Notes under the pieces: model-generated
The model's input: the letters and a program-made list of their open reading frames with translations, nothing else
The model's database searches: none
What the model was told of the DNA's origin: nothing
Shown here: one piece after another, positions 27,804 through 36,673 of the stretch
Layout: each line of letters begins with the position of its first letter
Numbering within the stretch: position 1 is the stretch's first letter
Made by a program: the position numbers and the translations under genes
Assembly (NCBI GenBank): GCA_937941765.1
Contig: CALDGQ010000041.1
Location: 1-64,000, forward strand
Direction of reading: 5' to 3'
DNA from: an uncultured Saprospiraceae bacterium
GTDB taxonomy: Bacteria; Bacteroidota; Bacteroidia; Chitinophagales; Saprospiraceae
DNA length: 64,000 nucleotides

Positions 27804-29393
27804 CTACAACCGACGACTAACTTCCGATTTCAATCGCTTCTTATAGTCATCATGCAACCATTCCCGATAACTTCTAGTTGTATTGGTAATGCAATAACAA
27901 TATCTACGCACCCGATCTGCAATATCATCTTCAAGAATTCGAATTAAATCCAATGCATCATAAATATCTTCAGCATTCTCAATCACCATTGTTGCATGTT
28001 GCTCAATAGATCTACGGATTGTTTCTGAAGACTTCATGCCACTCACCGCAACTTCTTTGTTAGAAGCTTCAATGTCGAAAGAAACTTCTTCTGTATTCTT
28101 GAATTTTTCAAGTTGTTCTTCTGTGAAAACATATCGAAACTTACGTTCAATATCCTCATCACTAATTAAATTATCTAAATAAAGATTAGGATAACGGAAA
28201 ATTCGTTGCCAATCAACCGGTGCAGACCAAAGTCCGAAACGTGCCACATTATTTCCAAGATCGATGACATCAAACATACTTTTTTCAGGAAGAACACGAG
28301 ATCCACGACCAATCATCTGAAAATACAAACTCAAAGAACGAGTTGCACGATTGATAATGATTGTTTCAACGGTAGGTTCATCAAAACCAGTCGTTAAAAT
28401 TCCAACAGAAGTCAATATCGCACCTTTCTTTTCTTTAAACCAAGCCAATATTTCTCTACGCTGTTGTTTGCTATGTGTATTGTCAAGATGACGAACATCA
28501 TAACCAGCTCCTTTCATGGTTTCATACACTTGCCTTGAGGTGTTGATACCATTATTAAAAATCAAAGTCTTTTTTCCTTTTGCCCGTTGCATGTAGGCCA
28601 TCAACAACTTGCCTTGCATCACCGAATTGGAATATAAAACTTCGGATGATCGGACGGTATAATCTCCGTTCATACCAATTTTCAAAGATCCCAATCCAAC
28701 ATCATATATATAGGTTTCCGCTTTTGCCAAGAAACCTTTTGTTACCAAATCCATAATCGCACTTCCGACAATCAACTCTTGGTAAGAATCTTTCATCGGC
28801 AATGTAATGTTAGAACTCAATGGAGTTGCTGTTACACCTAGTAAAAATGAATTTTGGAAAAATTTGAATAGTTTTCTAAATGAGTTATTATGTGCTTCAT
28901 CAATGATAACCAAACCAACATCACTAACATCAACTTTTTCATCATTTAAACGGTTGTTGAGTGTTTCAACCATTGCAACGAAACAAGTAAAATTATGATT
29001 AGGAGGTAATTCTTTCACCTTACTATCAATAATCATGTTGCTGACCTTGAACTCGTTCAGCATTCGAGAAGTTTGACCACATAATTCTATTCTATGCGTC
29101 AAAATCAGTACTTTCTTCTTTTGCTCCTCTATATAACGTCTTGCAATTTCAGAAAAAATCACTGTTTTACCACCACCTGTTGGGAGTTGATAAAGTAATT
29201 TATAATTGGGAGGACAACTTTGAAAACGTTCGAAAATCTGCTTGATGTTCTCAACCTGATAATCGTACAATTTTTTGCCTATGACAATATCCTTTTTCTC
29301 TTGCACTTCATCCTTTTCTTCCTCTTCGATACTACCAGCAACAACTTTTTTATCGTCGTCAAGATTGCCTTTTTCTGTTTCTTTCAAGCTCAA
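27804..29393 (-). CDS. DEAD/DEAH-box SF2 helicase
   Basis: A 529-residue superfamily 2 ATP-dependent helicase of the SSL2/RAD25-like group. Visible motifs are the Q-like region LYDYQVENI, Walker A PTGGGKT at 71-77, motif Ia LTHRIEL, DEAH at 165-168, GVTATP (motif III-like), and QMIGRGSR with VLPEKSMFDVIDLGNN (motif VI and after). A Glu-rich N-terminus of about 40 residues precedes it. No ATG is available near the start; translation would use TTG at 29393 or 29387. No nuclease or methylase neighbours are seen, so a defence role is not supported. It is probably DNA/RNA repair or remodelling. Confidence 0.85.
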   Translation of the reverse strand: MSLKETEKGNLDDDKKVVAGSIEEEEKDEVQEKKDIVIGKKLYDYQVENIKQIFERFQSCPPNYKLLYQLPTGGGKTVIFSEIARRYIEEQKKKVLILTHRIELCGQTSRMLNEFKVSNMIIDSKVKELPPNHNFTCFVAMVETLNNRLNDEKVDVSDVGLVIIDEAHNNSFRKLFKFFQNSFLLGVTATPLSSNITLPMKDSYQELIVGSAIMDLVTKGFLAKAETYIYDVGLGSLKIGMNGDYTVRSSEVLYSNSVMQGKLLMAYMQRAKGKKTLIFNNGINTSRQVYETMKGAGYDVRHLDNTHSKQQRREILAWFKEKKGAILTSVGILTTGFDEPTVETIIINRATRSLSLYFQMIGRGSRVLPEKSMFDVIDLGNNVARFGLWSAPVDWQRIFRYPNLYLDNLISDEDIERKFRYVFTEEQLEKFKNTEEVSFDIEASNKEVAVSGMKSSETIRRSIEQHATMVIENAEDIYDALDLIRILEDDIADRVRRYCYCITNTTRSYREWLHDDYKKRLKSEVSRRL

Positions 29394-29794
29394 AATTGTT
29401 TGGTTTTTTCAGTACGGAATAAACTGCAATATAGCACCACATTTTAGTTATAAAAAATTATATGAGGATTCATTTTGAAAATAGTTGTCATCCTCCTGAA
29501 TATGAAAATGTTAGGTCACTTCATTTATTATTGATTTTATCGATTATAATTTCAAATTCAAAACGGAATACTTCGTTTCTATCGTAAATTCTCGTCTGAT
29601 TTCTCAAAATTCAAATAGATATTTGAATTTTTATCTCCCATAGAGATGTCTTAAATTTTGAGTAATTTTCGATTGCTAAACTGCTCTCAAAAATACGTTA
29701 AAGTGGTTTTTATTCGTTTTTGTCAAATCTGATAATTAAAATCACTTTTTGATGATAACATCAAGGAAATGTACTTACAAATAGAAGGTTTAAA
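29394..29794. other. AT-rich divergent intergenic region with a 26-bp palindrome
   Basis: No gene is seen in these 401 bases between the divergent helicase and hydrolase genes. The one distinct feature is a perfect inverted repeat at 29606-29631, arms AAAATTCAAATA / TATTTGAATTTT with two bases between. It could be an operator for either gene. Confidence 0.5.
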
Positions 29795-30577
29795 ATGAAA
29801 CGATTTAAAGGAATTTTAATAGGACTTGCTATATTATATGTTTTGGGCTGTATTGTGTTATATTTTCTTCAAGAAACCATTCTTTTTAATGCGCATCATT
29901 TGCCGCACGATCATCAATTCCGGATTGGAAAAGAAGTCCAAATTCAAGTCGACAAAGATATTCACTTAAACTGTCTATTGATAAAAGACAAGAATCCAGT
30001 CGGTGCAATTTTATATTTACATGGTCAGAAAGGAAATATCCGCAGATGTATCGGTCAAGCAAAAACGATGGCAGGACAAGGTTATGATATTTTATTAGTT
30101 GATTACCGAGGTTATGGAAAAAGTGAAGGCGAAAATTATGCGGAGCAGCAAATGTTCGATGATGTACAAGTTGCTTATGATTATTTAAAATCCAGATACA
30201 ATGAGGACAAAATCGTTGTTGCAGGATATTCTTTAGGCACAGCAATGGCCTCCTATCTCGCAAGTGTCAATAATCCTGAACACTTAATCATGGTCGCTCC
30301 TTACGTCAGTTTGATTCAAATGAAAAATAAATTTCTCCCGTTCATCCCCGATTTTCTTTTCAAATATAAGTTTTCTAACAAAGCACATTTGGAAAAAATT
30401 AAATGTCCGGTTACTATGATTCATGGTTTGGAAGATACACTGATTCCTCAAGACTCTGATGATCTATTGAAAGCCGTCAATCCTGATTTGATTCATTCTA
30501 TTTTACTTCCCAACACTGGGCATCGTGGTGTTATATTTAGTAAGGAGTTGCGGGGTGTTGTGGAGGGGTTGAATTGA
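29795..30577 (+). CDS. Alpha/beta hydrolase
   Basis: A 260-residue hydrolase anchored or exported by an N-terminal hydrophobic helix (about residues 6-26). Alpha/beta-fold elements are the oxyanion segment YLHGQKGN, VDYRGYGKSEG, the nucleophile elbow GYSLG, the acid in HGLEDTLIP and the histidine in NTGHRG, so the Ser-Asp-His triad is complete. The sequence resembles the BEM46/YfhR-like family of membrane-associated esterases. The substrate is not known. It is preceded by a 401-bp non-coding region and followed by an unrelated small gene. Confidence 0.82.
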   Translation: MKRFKGILIGLAILYVLGCIVLYFLQETILFNAHHLPHDHQFRIGKEVQIQVDKDIHLNCLLIKDKNPVGAILYLHGQKGNIRRCIGQAKTMAGQGYDILLVDYRGYGKSEGENYAEQQMFDDVQVAYDYLKSRYNEDKIVVAGYSLGTAMASYLASVNNPEHLIMVAPYVSLIQMKNKFLPFIPDFLFKYKFSNKAHLEKIKCPVTMIHGLEDTLIPQDSDDLLKAVNPDLIHSILLPNTGHRGVIFSKELRGVVEGLN

Positions 30578-30714
30578 TGATCTGCCTTCCATGATGGGGA
30601 ACTTGTTTAAAATATCTTTGAATGATAACAACATTTCGGATATTTGAGGTACTTGTAGATGTTTTGTTGTGGTAAAATGAAATTTTGCTTTTAGCTTAAG
30701 TTTAAAATAAAAAA

Positions 30715-31059
30715 ATGACTAATCAGTTTAAAAAGAAAATATTAGGACTCAGCCTATTATCTTTTGTTATACTAGTTTGCTTATCAACATTTCTTTTTCG
30801 AGAGTATGAAAAAAAATTTAGTGATGTAAATTTTAGTGATTCTATTAGATCATGTACCATAACAAGCTCTTTCATGAATACAGGTGTTACTTATGTTTTA
30901 TGTGGAAATTCTAAACACAAGATCGGTCAAGCTCTTAACGACGAAAAAGTAGATTTATATGACTTTGTACATAGAGGTGATTTTTTATATAAAGAAGAAA
31001 ATTCTAATTTGATATTTGTGAGTAGGAACGATAGATTGTACAAGTTTACAATTGAGTAA
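30715..31059 (+). CDS. Small single-pass membrane or exported protein, unknown function
   Basis: A 114-residue protein with a Lys-rich start (MTNQFKKKI) and one hydrophobic helix (about residues 9-27, LGLSLLSFVILVCLSTFLF). A soluble region with SIRSCTITSSFMNTGVTYVLCGN (two cysteines) follows and ends YKFTIE. The helix could be an uncleaved anchor with the rest in the periplasm. No family is recognised. It sits alone between the hydrolase and the Omp28-like gene, and the A-rich upstream region (aataaaaaaatg) is a good Bacteroidota start context. Confidence 0.6.
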   Translation: MTNQFKKKILGLSLLSFVILVCLSTFLFREYEKKFSDVNFSDSIRSCTITSSFMNTGVTYVLCGNSKHKIGQALNDEKVDLYDFVHRGDFLYKEENSNLIFVSRNDRLYKFTIE

Positions 31060-31242
31060 TCCAAGCTCGGCATAGCATATTCACATCCTCCTCAGCGTAT
31101 CATTCGGCGTAGTATGGAACTACGAGCGTGGTAGAAGTTATGTAAAAAACCACCAATTCAAAATATATCGTAAACCAACTATTGTCAAAAACCAGACAAC
31201 TATTTCTCCAAAATTCCCACCAAAATATCTTAACTTAAGGGT

Positions 31243-32307
31243 ATGAAAAAGTTAACATTCGTCTTCATAGTGTTAGGATTTGCCTACTCTTCTTTTGGGC
31301 AGAAAAATATATTGATTGAAAAATTCACCAATTTATATTGTGGCAGTTGTCCTGACAAGTCAATACTCTTGACCAACTTAGAACAGGAATATCCTCAATT
31401 GATTTGGATCAGTCATTACTGGCCAGCGAGTTTTGAATACAATCCTTTGCCCTATCCAGGTGCAGAGCAGATGTGGGAAGAGGTAGGAATAGGAGGAACT
31501 CCAAATGCGATTGTAGATAGAACTCCATACAACGGTCAGCTTGGTAGTGGTGCCGGAAACTGGGAGACACGCATCCAACAACAAGTGGATCTAGAATCTT
31601 ATGTTGATATTGAATTTGGCAACATTAATTTTGATGAAAATAACAGACAGTTGACGTTTGAAGTGACTAGCAAATTTCATACGCTACCTACGGATGTTGA
31701 AAATTTTAGTGTGATTGTTTATGTTACGGAAGATAATGTGATTTGGAGACAACATAGTTATTACAACAATTCGCCTGGACATCCATTGGAAGGACTAGGT
31801 GATGTTATTCAAGATTATTCTCATCAAAATCTTTTAAGAGAATTGCTGAATGGTGGTTGGGGAGATGAAAATATCATTCCTAATAATCCAGTAATTGGTG
31901 AAGAATATGTTCAAACTTTTTCTTATCAAGTACCTGATATGTACAATCATATAAATTTTGAATTGACTGCAGCTGTCACTGAATATCATGAAACTGATTT
32001 TAAGCAACGGCCAGTATTAAATGCCGAACGTATCGCTTTGGAAAATTTTATTATTAGTAGTACCAATGAAACAGAACTATCTAATTTTAATGCTTTTCCA
32101 AATCCAGCTAAAGGTGTGATCAATCTACAATTCAAAGAGCAACCTACTCAATTGAATTTGGTCGATATGAAAGGGATTCAAATCAAACAATATGCGGTCA
32201 CTGGTTTGGATGCTCAAATTGATTTAAACAACATTCCTGCTGGTCAGTATATTTTGCAAGTATTGAATGGCGATCAGATGATTTCTCAGAAGATTGTTAT
32301 TGAGTAG
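31243..32307 (+). CDS. Omp28-related secreted protein with T9SS type A sorting domain
   Basis: A 354-residue protein with a signal peptide (cleavage near SSFGQ). A thioredoxin-like start IEKFTNLYCGSCPDKS follows, with a CxxC pair, then WISHYWPASF and GIGGTPNAIVDR, as in Omp28-family outer-membrane proteins. The C-terminus (FNAFPNPAKGVINLQF... to ...GDQMISQKIVIE) is a type A T9SS sorting domain, so it should be exported by T9SS and attached to the surface or released. The CxxC pair hints at a redox or disulfide role, but the Omp28 function is not established. Hairpin repeat family A starts about 10 bp after the stop. Confidence 0.85.
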   Translation: MKKLTFVFIVLGFAYSSFGQKNILIEKFTNLYCGSCPDKSILLTNLEQEYPQLIWISHYWPASFEYNPLPYPGAEQMWEEVGIGGTPNAIVDRTPYNGQLGSGAGNWETRIQQQVDLESYVDIEFGNINFDENNRQLTFEVTSKFHTLPTDVENFSVIVYVTEDNVIWRQHSYYNNSPGHPLEGLGDVIQDYSHQNLLRELLNGGWGDENIIPNNPVIGEEYVQTFSYQVPDMYNHINFELTAAVTEYHETDFKQRPVLNAERIALENFIISSTNETELSNFNAFPNPAKGVINLQFKEQPTQLNLVDMKGIQIKQYAVTGLDAQIDLNNIPAGQYILQVLNGDQMISQKIVIE

Positions 32308-32317
32308 AAGTCCTACG

Positions 32318-32590
32318 CCAAGAGGTTGGAAACCTTTGGCTCGCGTAGGAGCATGTATGCACACGTACAGGATGCCGGTTTCCAACCGCTCATCTTGTGC
32401 AACTACTCATATCCCAAGAGGTCAGAAACCTTTGGCTCGCGTAGGAGCATGTATGCACACGTCCGAGATGCCGGTTTCCAACCGCTCATCTCGCCTCTCG
32501 ACCAAACATACGCCAAGAGGTTGGAAACCTTTGGCTCGCGTAGGAGCGTGTATGCACACGTCCGAGATGCCGGTTTCCAACCGATCCTAT
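32318..32590 (-). repeat. Hairpin repeat family A, locus 2, three tandem copies in reverse orientation
   Basis: Three units of 96-99 bp start near 32318, 32414 and 32513. Each holds hairpin 2 (AGGTTGGAAACCT), the linker CTCGCGTAGGAGC..TGTATGCACACG and hairpin 1 (CGAGATG-C-CGGTT-TCC-AACCG-CT-CATCTCG). In locus 1 the hairpin 1 base pair next to the loop-side bulge is A-T (CGAGATA/TATCTCG), and here it is G-C (CGAGATG/CATCTCG), a compensatory change. Within each unit GGTTGGAAACC and GGTTTCCAACC are also reverse complements of each other. Reading frames through this block are repeat-encoded. The rest of the gap to 32810 is AT-rich and empty. Confidence 0.88.
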
Positions 32591-32810
32591 TGTGTATCCT
32601 ACCTCTTTGACGATTACACATATTACATTTCTCAACAATACAATCACAAATTAAACCTATCCATGCAATTTAATTTCCAAAATTAAATTCTGCATCACAC
32701 ACTAAACCCAATATTTAACCTCATCAGGGTATTTCCTTTCCTCCATAATGTTAACATCTTATAGTTAACCCTAGATGTATTATCCTTAATCTTAAAGACC
32801 AATTGATCTC

Positions 32811-33485
32811 ATGTCCATCAAAAACATATTTATCGTTATATGCTTATTAACAAGTTCATTCAATCAAGCAATTGCAGTTCATTCTTCGACAGAATTTACC
32901 ACTATAAAAGAAAACAATTCGCAAAAGCTTACATTAAAAGATCGGCTTCTCGGCGCTTGGGTCGGAAAGAAATTAAAAAAGCTCGAAGTTAACACTGATC
33001 TTCCGCCTGATTTGAAAAAATGCTTGAATATCAACTTAAAGAATCGTCAAGTACACAAAGGATATCAGGTACAGATTTCTGAAACAGCAGTTGCTTACAA
33101 GAAATGTAATTCTGAAGCAAATGATGTGACGGAAGTGAATTTGGATTTAATAGAAAGTGTCACCTCTACTGATGGTAAAGAAATTTATTTCAAACAACCA
33201 GTAAAAAAAATAAAAGCTGTTCTGGCTTTTGAAAATGCTAAAACACATCCTGCTGTTATCCTTGGATTAATCCTGACTTTGGGCGGATTGGCTGCCTCAA
33301 TTTGGGTTAATATTATTTTTGGTTTAATCATGGTGATGAGTGGTGTGCTACTGGCTTTGGTTACCCGAAAATTATTAAGAAGAAATAGTAAACGTTGGAA
33401 AGGATTGTCACTGGTGAGTGTGATTACTGGATTAGGTTCTGGTTTTTTGGTGTTGATTATGTCTTTGGCTGGGAAGTTTAAGTAG
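32811..33485 (+). CDS. Conserved membrane protein, unknown function
   Basis: A 224-residue protein with a signal peptide (cleavage near QAIAVHS), a soluble region with KDRLLGAWVGKKLKKLEV and a CLNINLK segment, then two or three membrane helices in the last 80 residues (about 146-187 and 202-220) separated by the basic loop RKLLRRNSKRWKG. It looks like a small inner-membrane protein with a periplasmic N-domain. No family is recognised. The two single cysteines (near 64 and 94) could pair. It is alone and convergent with the sterol-desaturase-like gene. Confidence 0.65.
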   Translation: MSIKNIFIVICLLTSSFNQAIAVHSSTEFTTIKENNSQKLTLKDRLLGAWVGKKLKKLEVNTDLPPDLKKCLNINLKNRQVHKGYQVQISETAVAYKKCNSEANDVTEVNLDLIESVTSTDGKEIYFKQPVKKIKAVLAFENAKTHPAVILGLILTLGGLAASIWVNIIFGLIMVMSGVLLALVTRKLLRRNSKRWKGLSLVSVITGLGSGFLVLIMSLAGKFK

Positions 33486-33604
33486 AATTGGTTATTGGTT
33501 ACTCACCCTAACCTGTCAACCACTAATAACTAATAACTATTAATAGATACGAATATCAAATCAAAGCTTATAAGATAATTTACACCTCAAAAAATTAAAA
33601 TCAC

Positions 33605-34651
33605 CTAATTATCAACCTTCCTCTTCCGCATATGTAAATTCTGTGTTACAAAATCCTTAGGATAACTTTCCATTTCCGGAAATCCTAATTTTATATCACG
33701 TCCTTCAAAAGGTATATGAGCTGTACCAAATAGATAATCCCATATCGCTAATGTCAATCCAAAGTTGATTCCTGATTTCCTATCATCCGGCAATTCATAG
33801 GAATGATGCCAAATATGCATTTCTGGGGAATTGAATAGATACTTCATAAATGGTCCAAGGGCAACCGCTCCTAACAGGATAGATCCGCTTAAGACACCCA
33901 TTTTTTGAAATAAATTAAATGTATCAAATAGGTGGACATCAAATAGACCAAAAGCTATTACAATTCCTATCAAAAAGCCTAATACACCGCCTGTCACAAA
34001 TCCATTGACGGTAATATTGGAATGATTATAATGACCAACTGCCAAGGTGAAAATATGGATAACAAAAAAGTCGTGCAACCCAATTCCTAACAATGCTAAT
34101 GGAATGTACTCTAATGACCGATATACCACATTTTCCATCCAATGATATCGCAAGTGCGCGGCAAAACCCATTTCCTCAACAGAATGATGTACCTTATGGA
34201 ATTCCCACAAAAATTCAAATTTATGCAACAATCGATGTATCCACCATTGCACAAAATCCCGTACTAAAAACCCAACCAGCAAAATCGACCACATCGGCCA
34301 ATGCCTCATCGGATTCCTACCTTGTAAATCAAAATTGGTGAAATATTGTATAATGTCATTGAATAAATCGACGATGACACTAGAAGCTGCATTGTAAATG
34401 AGTAAGGAAAATAAAAAGAAGTTGAAAAACATATAAAAGAAATCCATCCAGAAATCCTTTCGCAATACAGGCTGTTCTTTTCGCCAAGGTGCAGCTACTT
34501 CTACAAAAAAGAAAAATGCAGAAACTGCTAGTAACCAATAAAAATAATTGGTCATCGATGGATGCGTTATTTCATACCAAAGGTAATTTCCATAACCGAC
34601 ATAGCCATTGATAAAAAGATCCCAATATTCTTTAAGGTTAAACATATACAA
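33605..34651 (-). CDS. Sterol desaturase / fatty acid hydroxylase family protein
   Basis: A 348-residue integral membrane di-iron enzyme. The histidine motifs HRLLHKF, FHKVHHSVEEM, HYNHSN and HIWHHSYELPDD follow the FA_hydroxylase/ERG3 pattern HxxxH...HxxHH...HxxHH. Four to six membrane helices are present. The family hydroxylates or desaturates lipids (sterols, fatty acids, carotenoids), and the actual substrate here is unknown. The ATG at 34651 (MYMFNLKEY) is plausible, and the second Met 6 bp later is an alternative. It is 30 bp from the end of the proline dehydrogenase gene, same strand. Confidence 0.82.
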   Translation of the reverse strand: MYMFNLKEYWDLFINGYVGYGNYLWYEITHPSMTNYFYWLLAVSAFFFFVEVAAPWRKEQPVLRKDFWMDFFYMFFNFFLFSLLIYNAASSVIVDLFNDIIQYFTNFDLQGRNPMRHWPMWSILLVGFLVRDFVQWWIHRLLHKFEFLWEFHKVHHSVEEMGFAAHLRYHWMENVVYRSLEYIPLALLGIGLHDFFVIHIFTLAVGHYNHSNITVNGFVTGGVLGFLIGIVIAFGLFDVHLFDTFNLFQKMGVLSGSILLGAVALGPFMKYLFNSPEMHIWHHSYELPDDRKSGINFGLTLAIWDYLFGTAHIPFEGRDIKLGFPEMESYPKDFVTQNLHMRKRKVDN

Positions 34652-34681
34652 ATAAACGAAAAAAAAGGAGAATGGTTTAAC

Positions 34682-35875
34682 CTAAATCCCACGGCGCTTG
34701 ATCTCTCCTAACACCTGCTTATATTCTCGACTCATTTCTCCGGCAACAGCAGAATTTTCCTGGGCACGACGAATCAAATAAGGCATCACTTCCTCGACCT
34801 GACCATAAGGTACGTACTTCGCTACATTGTATCCGCCATTGGCAAGGTTGAATGAAATATTATCACTCATTCCATAAAGCTGACAGAAAGAAACATGCGG
34901 ATGTTTGGGATCAATTCCTTTTTTCTGAATTAAATCTACCAATATCATATTGCTTTCTGCATTGTGCGTTGCATTACAAAATGAGATCTCTTTATAATTT
35001 TCTGCACAAAATTTAATTGCCGTATTGTACAAATCATCAGTAGCCGCTTTGGAATCATTAATAGGAGATTTGTACTTCATTTTAGTAGCTCGTGCACGTT
35101 CTTTTTCCATGTACGCTCCTCTTACGATTTTAGCACCTAATAAATAGCCATCTTTCTTTGCTAACTGATGTGAGTCTATTAAAAATTGTAGTCGATCTTT
35201 TCGATACATTTGATAAGTATTGTAAACAATCACTTTCTCTTTATTATATCGCTTCATCATTACTCGAACTAAATGATCGATTATATCCTGTATCCAAGTT
35301 TCTTCCGCATCAAAATAAACGCCCACATCTCGTCCGTGTGCAGTGTAACAAATGGTATCCAATCGTTTTAAAATATTTCTATATTCTAATTTGGTAATAC
35401 TGGTGAACGGTATTTTATTTTGAAGAGATTCTAATAATCCGAAACGACCTAACCCTGTGATTTTTGTCACAATAATCGGTGTGCTTTTATTGGTATGCGC
35501 AAATTCAATAGCACGAATCATCTCATTCATCGTTTTATTGAAATCCATTTCTGAATGATTCCCTTCTGCCCCATAATCCAATATCGTTTGTACATTGAAT
35601 TTGTACAACTGATCGATGGTAGATTGACATTCTAACAATGTTTGACCGCCAACAAAAAGATCGAAAACAGTGGACTTGACAACATTATTTAATAACGGTA
35701 ATCGCAATTTGAAAGCAGTCAATCCCAGCTTGGAACCACTGTTTACCAACCACTTTTTATTCATTAGTTTAAAGATCCTAGCAGCGTGCTTTAGTTCTTT
35801 ATCTGATTTATAGGCAAAAGCAACTTCACTATTTGAAAAGTCAACTTGGGTAGGTTTAATCATAGTATCCTCCAT
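34682..35875 (-). CDS. Proline dehydrogenase
   Basis: A single-domain FAD enzyme oxidising proline to pyrroline-5-carboxylate. The 397-residue TIM-barrel is recognisable from GGQTLLECQSTIDQLYKFNVQ near 90, LDYGAEG, VKITGLGRFGLLE-type sequence, VYFDAEETWIQ, YNTYQMYRKDR, the LGAKIVRGAYMEKERARA signature, and YGQVEEVMPYLIRRAQENS near the C-terminus (flavin and substrate contacts). It lacks the P5C dehydrogenase domain of PutA, as is usual in Bacteroidota. It starts MEDTMIKP; the second Met is an alternative. It is followed by the sterol-desaturase-like gene. Confidence 0.92.
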   Translation of the reverse strand: MEDTMIKPTQVDFSNSEVAFAYKSDKELKHAARIFKLMNKKWLVNSGSKLGLTAFKLRLPLLNNVVKSTVFDLFVGGQTLLECQSTIDQLYKFNVQTILDYGAEGNHSEMDFNKTMNEMIRAIEFAHTNKSTPIIVTKITGLGRFGLLESLQNKIPFTSITKLEYRNILKRLDTICYTAHGRDVGVYFDAEETWIQDIIDHLVRVMMKRYNKEKVIVYNTYQMYRKDRLQFLIDSHQLAKKDGYLLGAKIVRGAYMEKERARATKMKYKSPINDSKAATDDLYNTAIKFCAENYKEISFCNATHNAESNMILVDLIQKKGIDPKHPHVSFCQLYGMSDNISFNLANGGYNVAKYVPYGQVEEVMPYLIRRAQENSAVAGEMSREYKQVLGEIKRRGI

Positions 35876-35917
35876 GCTTTAGGTGTGTATGTTTATACAA
35901 ATTTGCAGTGTATTTTT

Positions 35918-36673
35918 TCAAGGTTTCTGCCAGATTTCATAAGAAGCTTCTGCTTGCAAAACCAACATCTGATAACCATTTTGGGTCGCACATTTCTGTG
36001 ATTCACCCATCTTCAAAAATACAGTTTTTTCAGGATTGTAAACAAGATCAAACAGTAAATGTTTATCTGTTAGTTGATTGTATGAAATTGGAGGACATCG
36101 ATGTGTAATCGGATAGGTCCCCAAAGGAGTTGTATTCACAATCAGCTGAATACTGTCCATTTTAGGACGGTCCAATTCCTCATAAGTCAACTTATGAGCT
36201 CCTTTTTTTCTAGAAACATAGTCGAATTTAATCTGGTTTTTGGCTAATACGTAGGCAATTGCCTTGGCAGCTCCTCCAGTTCCTAGGATTAATGCGGCAG
36301 TCGGATTGGTGTTACTTTTTGAAATCAACTCCTGCAATGAGTTTTCAAAACCGATGACATCTGTATTGAAACCGATTAATTTTCCGTCTTTAAATTTGAT
36401 AGTGTTCACTGCTCCAATTTCTTTGGCAGCAGGAGAAAGTTCATCCAAATATGGAATCACTTTTTCTTTATAAGGAATCGTGACATTAATGCCGGAAAGA
36501 TTAGGATGTGCTTTTAAAAGTTGAGGAAAATCTTCAATTTTTTCTAATGGAAAATTTTTATATGCACCGTTTTGAATCTTTTCTTTTTCAAATTTTTCAG
36601 TAAAATATTTCTGAGAAAAAGAATGACTTAATGGGAAGCCAATCAGACCATATAGTTTGCTTTGATTTGCCAT
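35918..36673 (-). CDS. aroE: Shikimate 5-dehydrogenase
   Basis: It reduces 3-dehydroshikimate to shikimate in aromatic amino-acid synthesis. The 251 residues begin with the substrate site YGLIGFPLSHSFSQ. The catalytic lysine is in NVTIPYKEKV, the Asp in GFNTDVIGFE, and the NADP-binding LILGTGGAAKAIAYVL follows, with NTTPLGTYP later. The length is slightly short of E. coli AroE (272) but complete. Its ATG directly follows the stop of the DUF368 gene, so the two are translationally coupled. Confidence 0.94.
   Translation of the reverse strand: MANQSKLYGLIGFPLSHSFSQKYFTEKFEKEKIQNGAYKNFPLEKIEDFPQLLKAHPNLSGINVTIPYKEKVIPYLDELSPAAKEIGAVNTIKFKDGKLIGFNTDVIGFENSLQELISKSNTNPTAALILGTGGAAKAIAYVLAKNQIKFDYVSRKKGAHKLTYEELDRPKMDSIQLIVNTTPLGTYPITHRCPPISYNQLTDKHLLFDLVYNPEKTVFLKMGESQKCATQNGYQMLVLQAEASYEIWQKP

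Noticed and set aside
27804-29393. Helicase as part of an antiphage defence island
   Set aside because: No nuclease, methylase, protease or other defence gene lies beside it; neighbours are a desaturase and a hydrolase.
32294-32686. Open frames of 94-130 codons spanning the locus 2 repeats
   Set aside because: They encode the repeat units themselves (recurring RGWKPLARVGACMHT-type sequence), and all three frames and both strands look similarly open, so they are unlikely to be genes.
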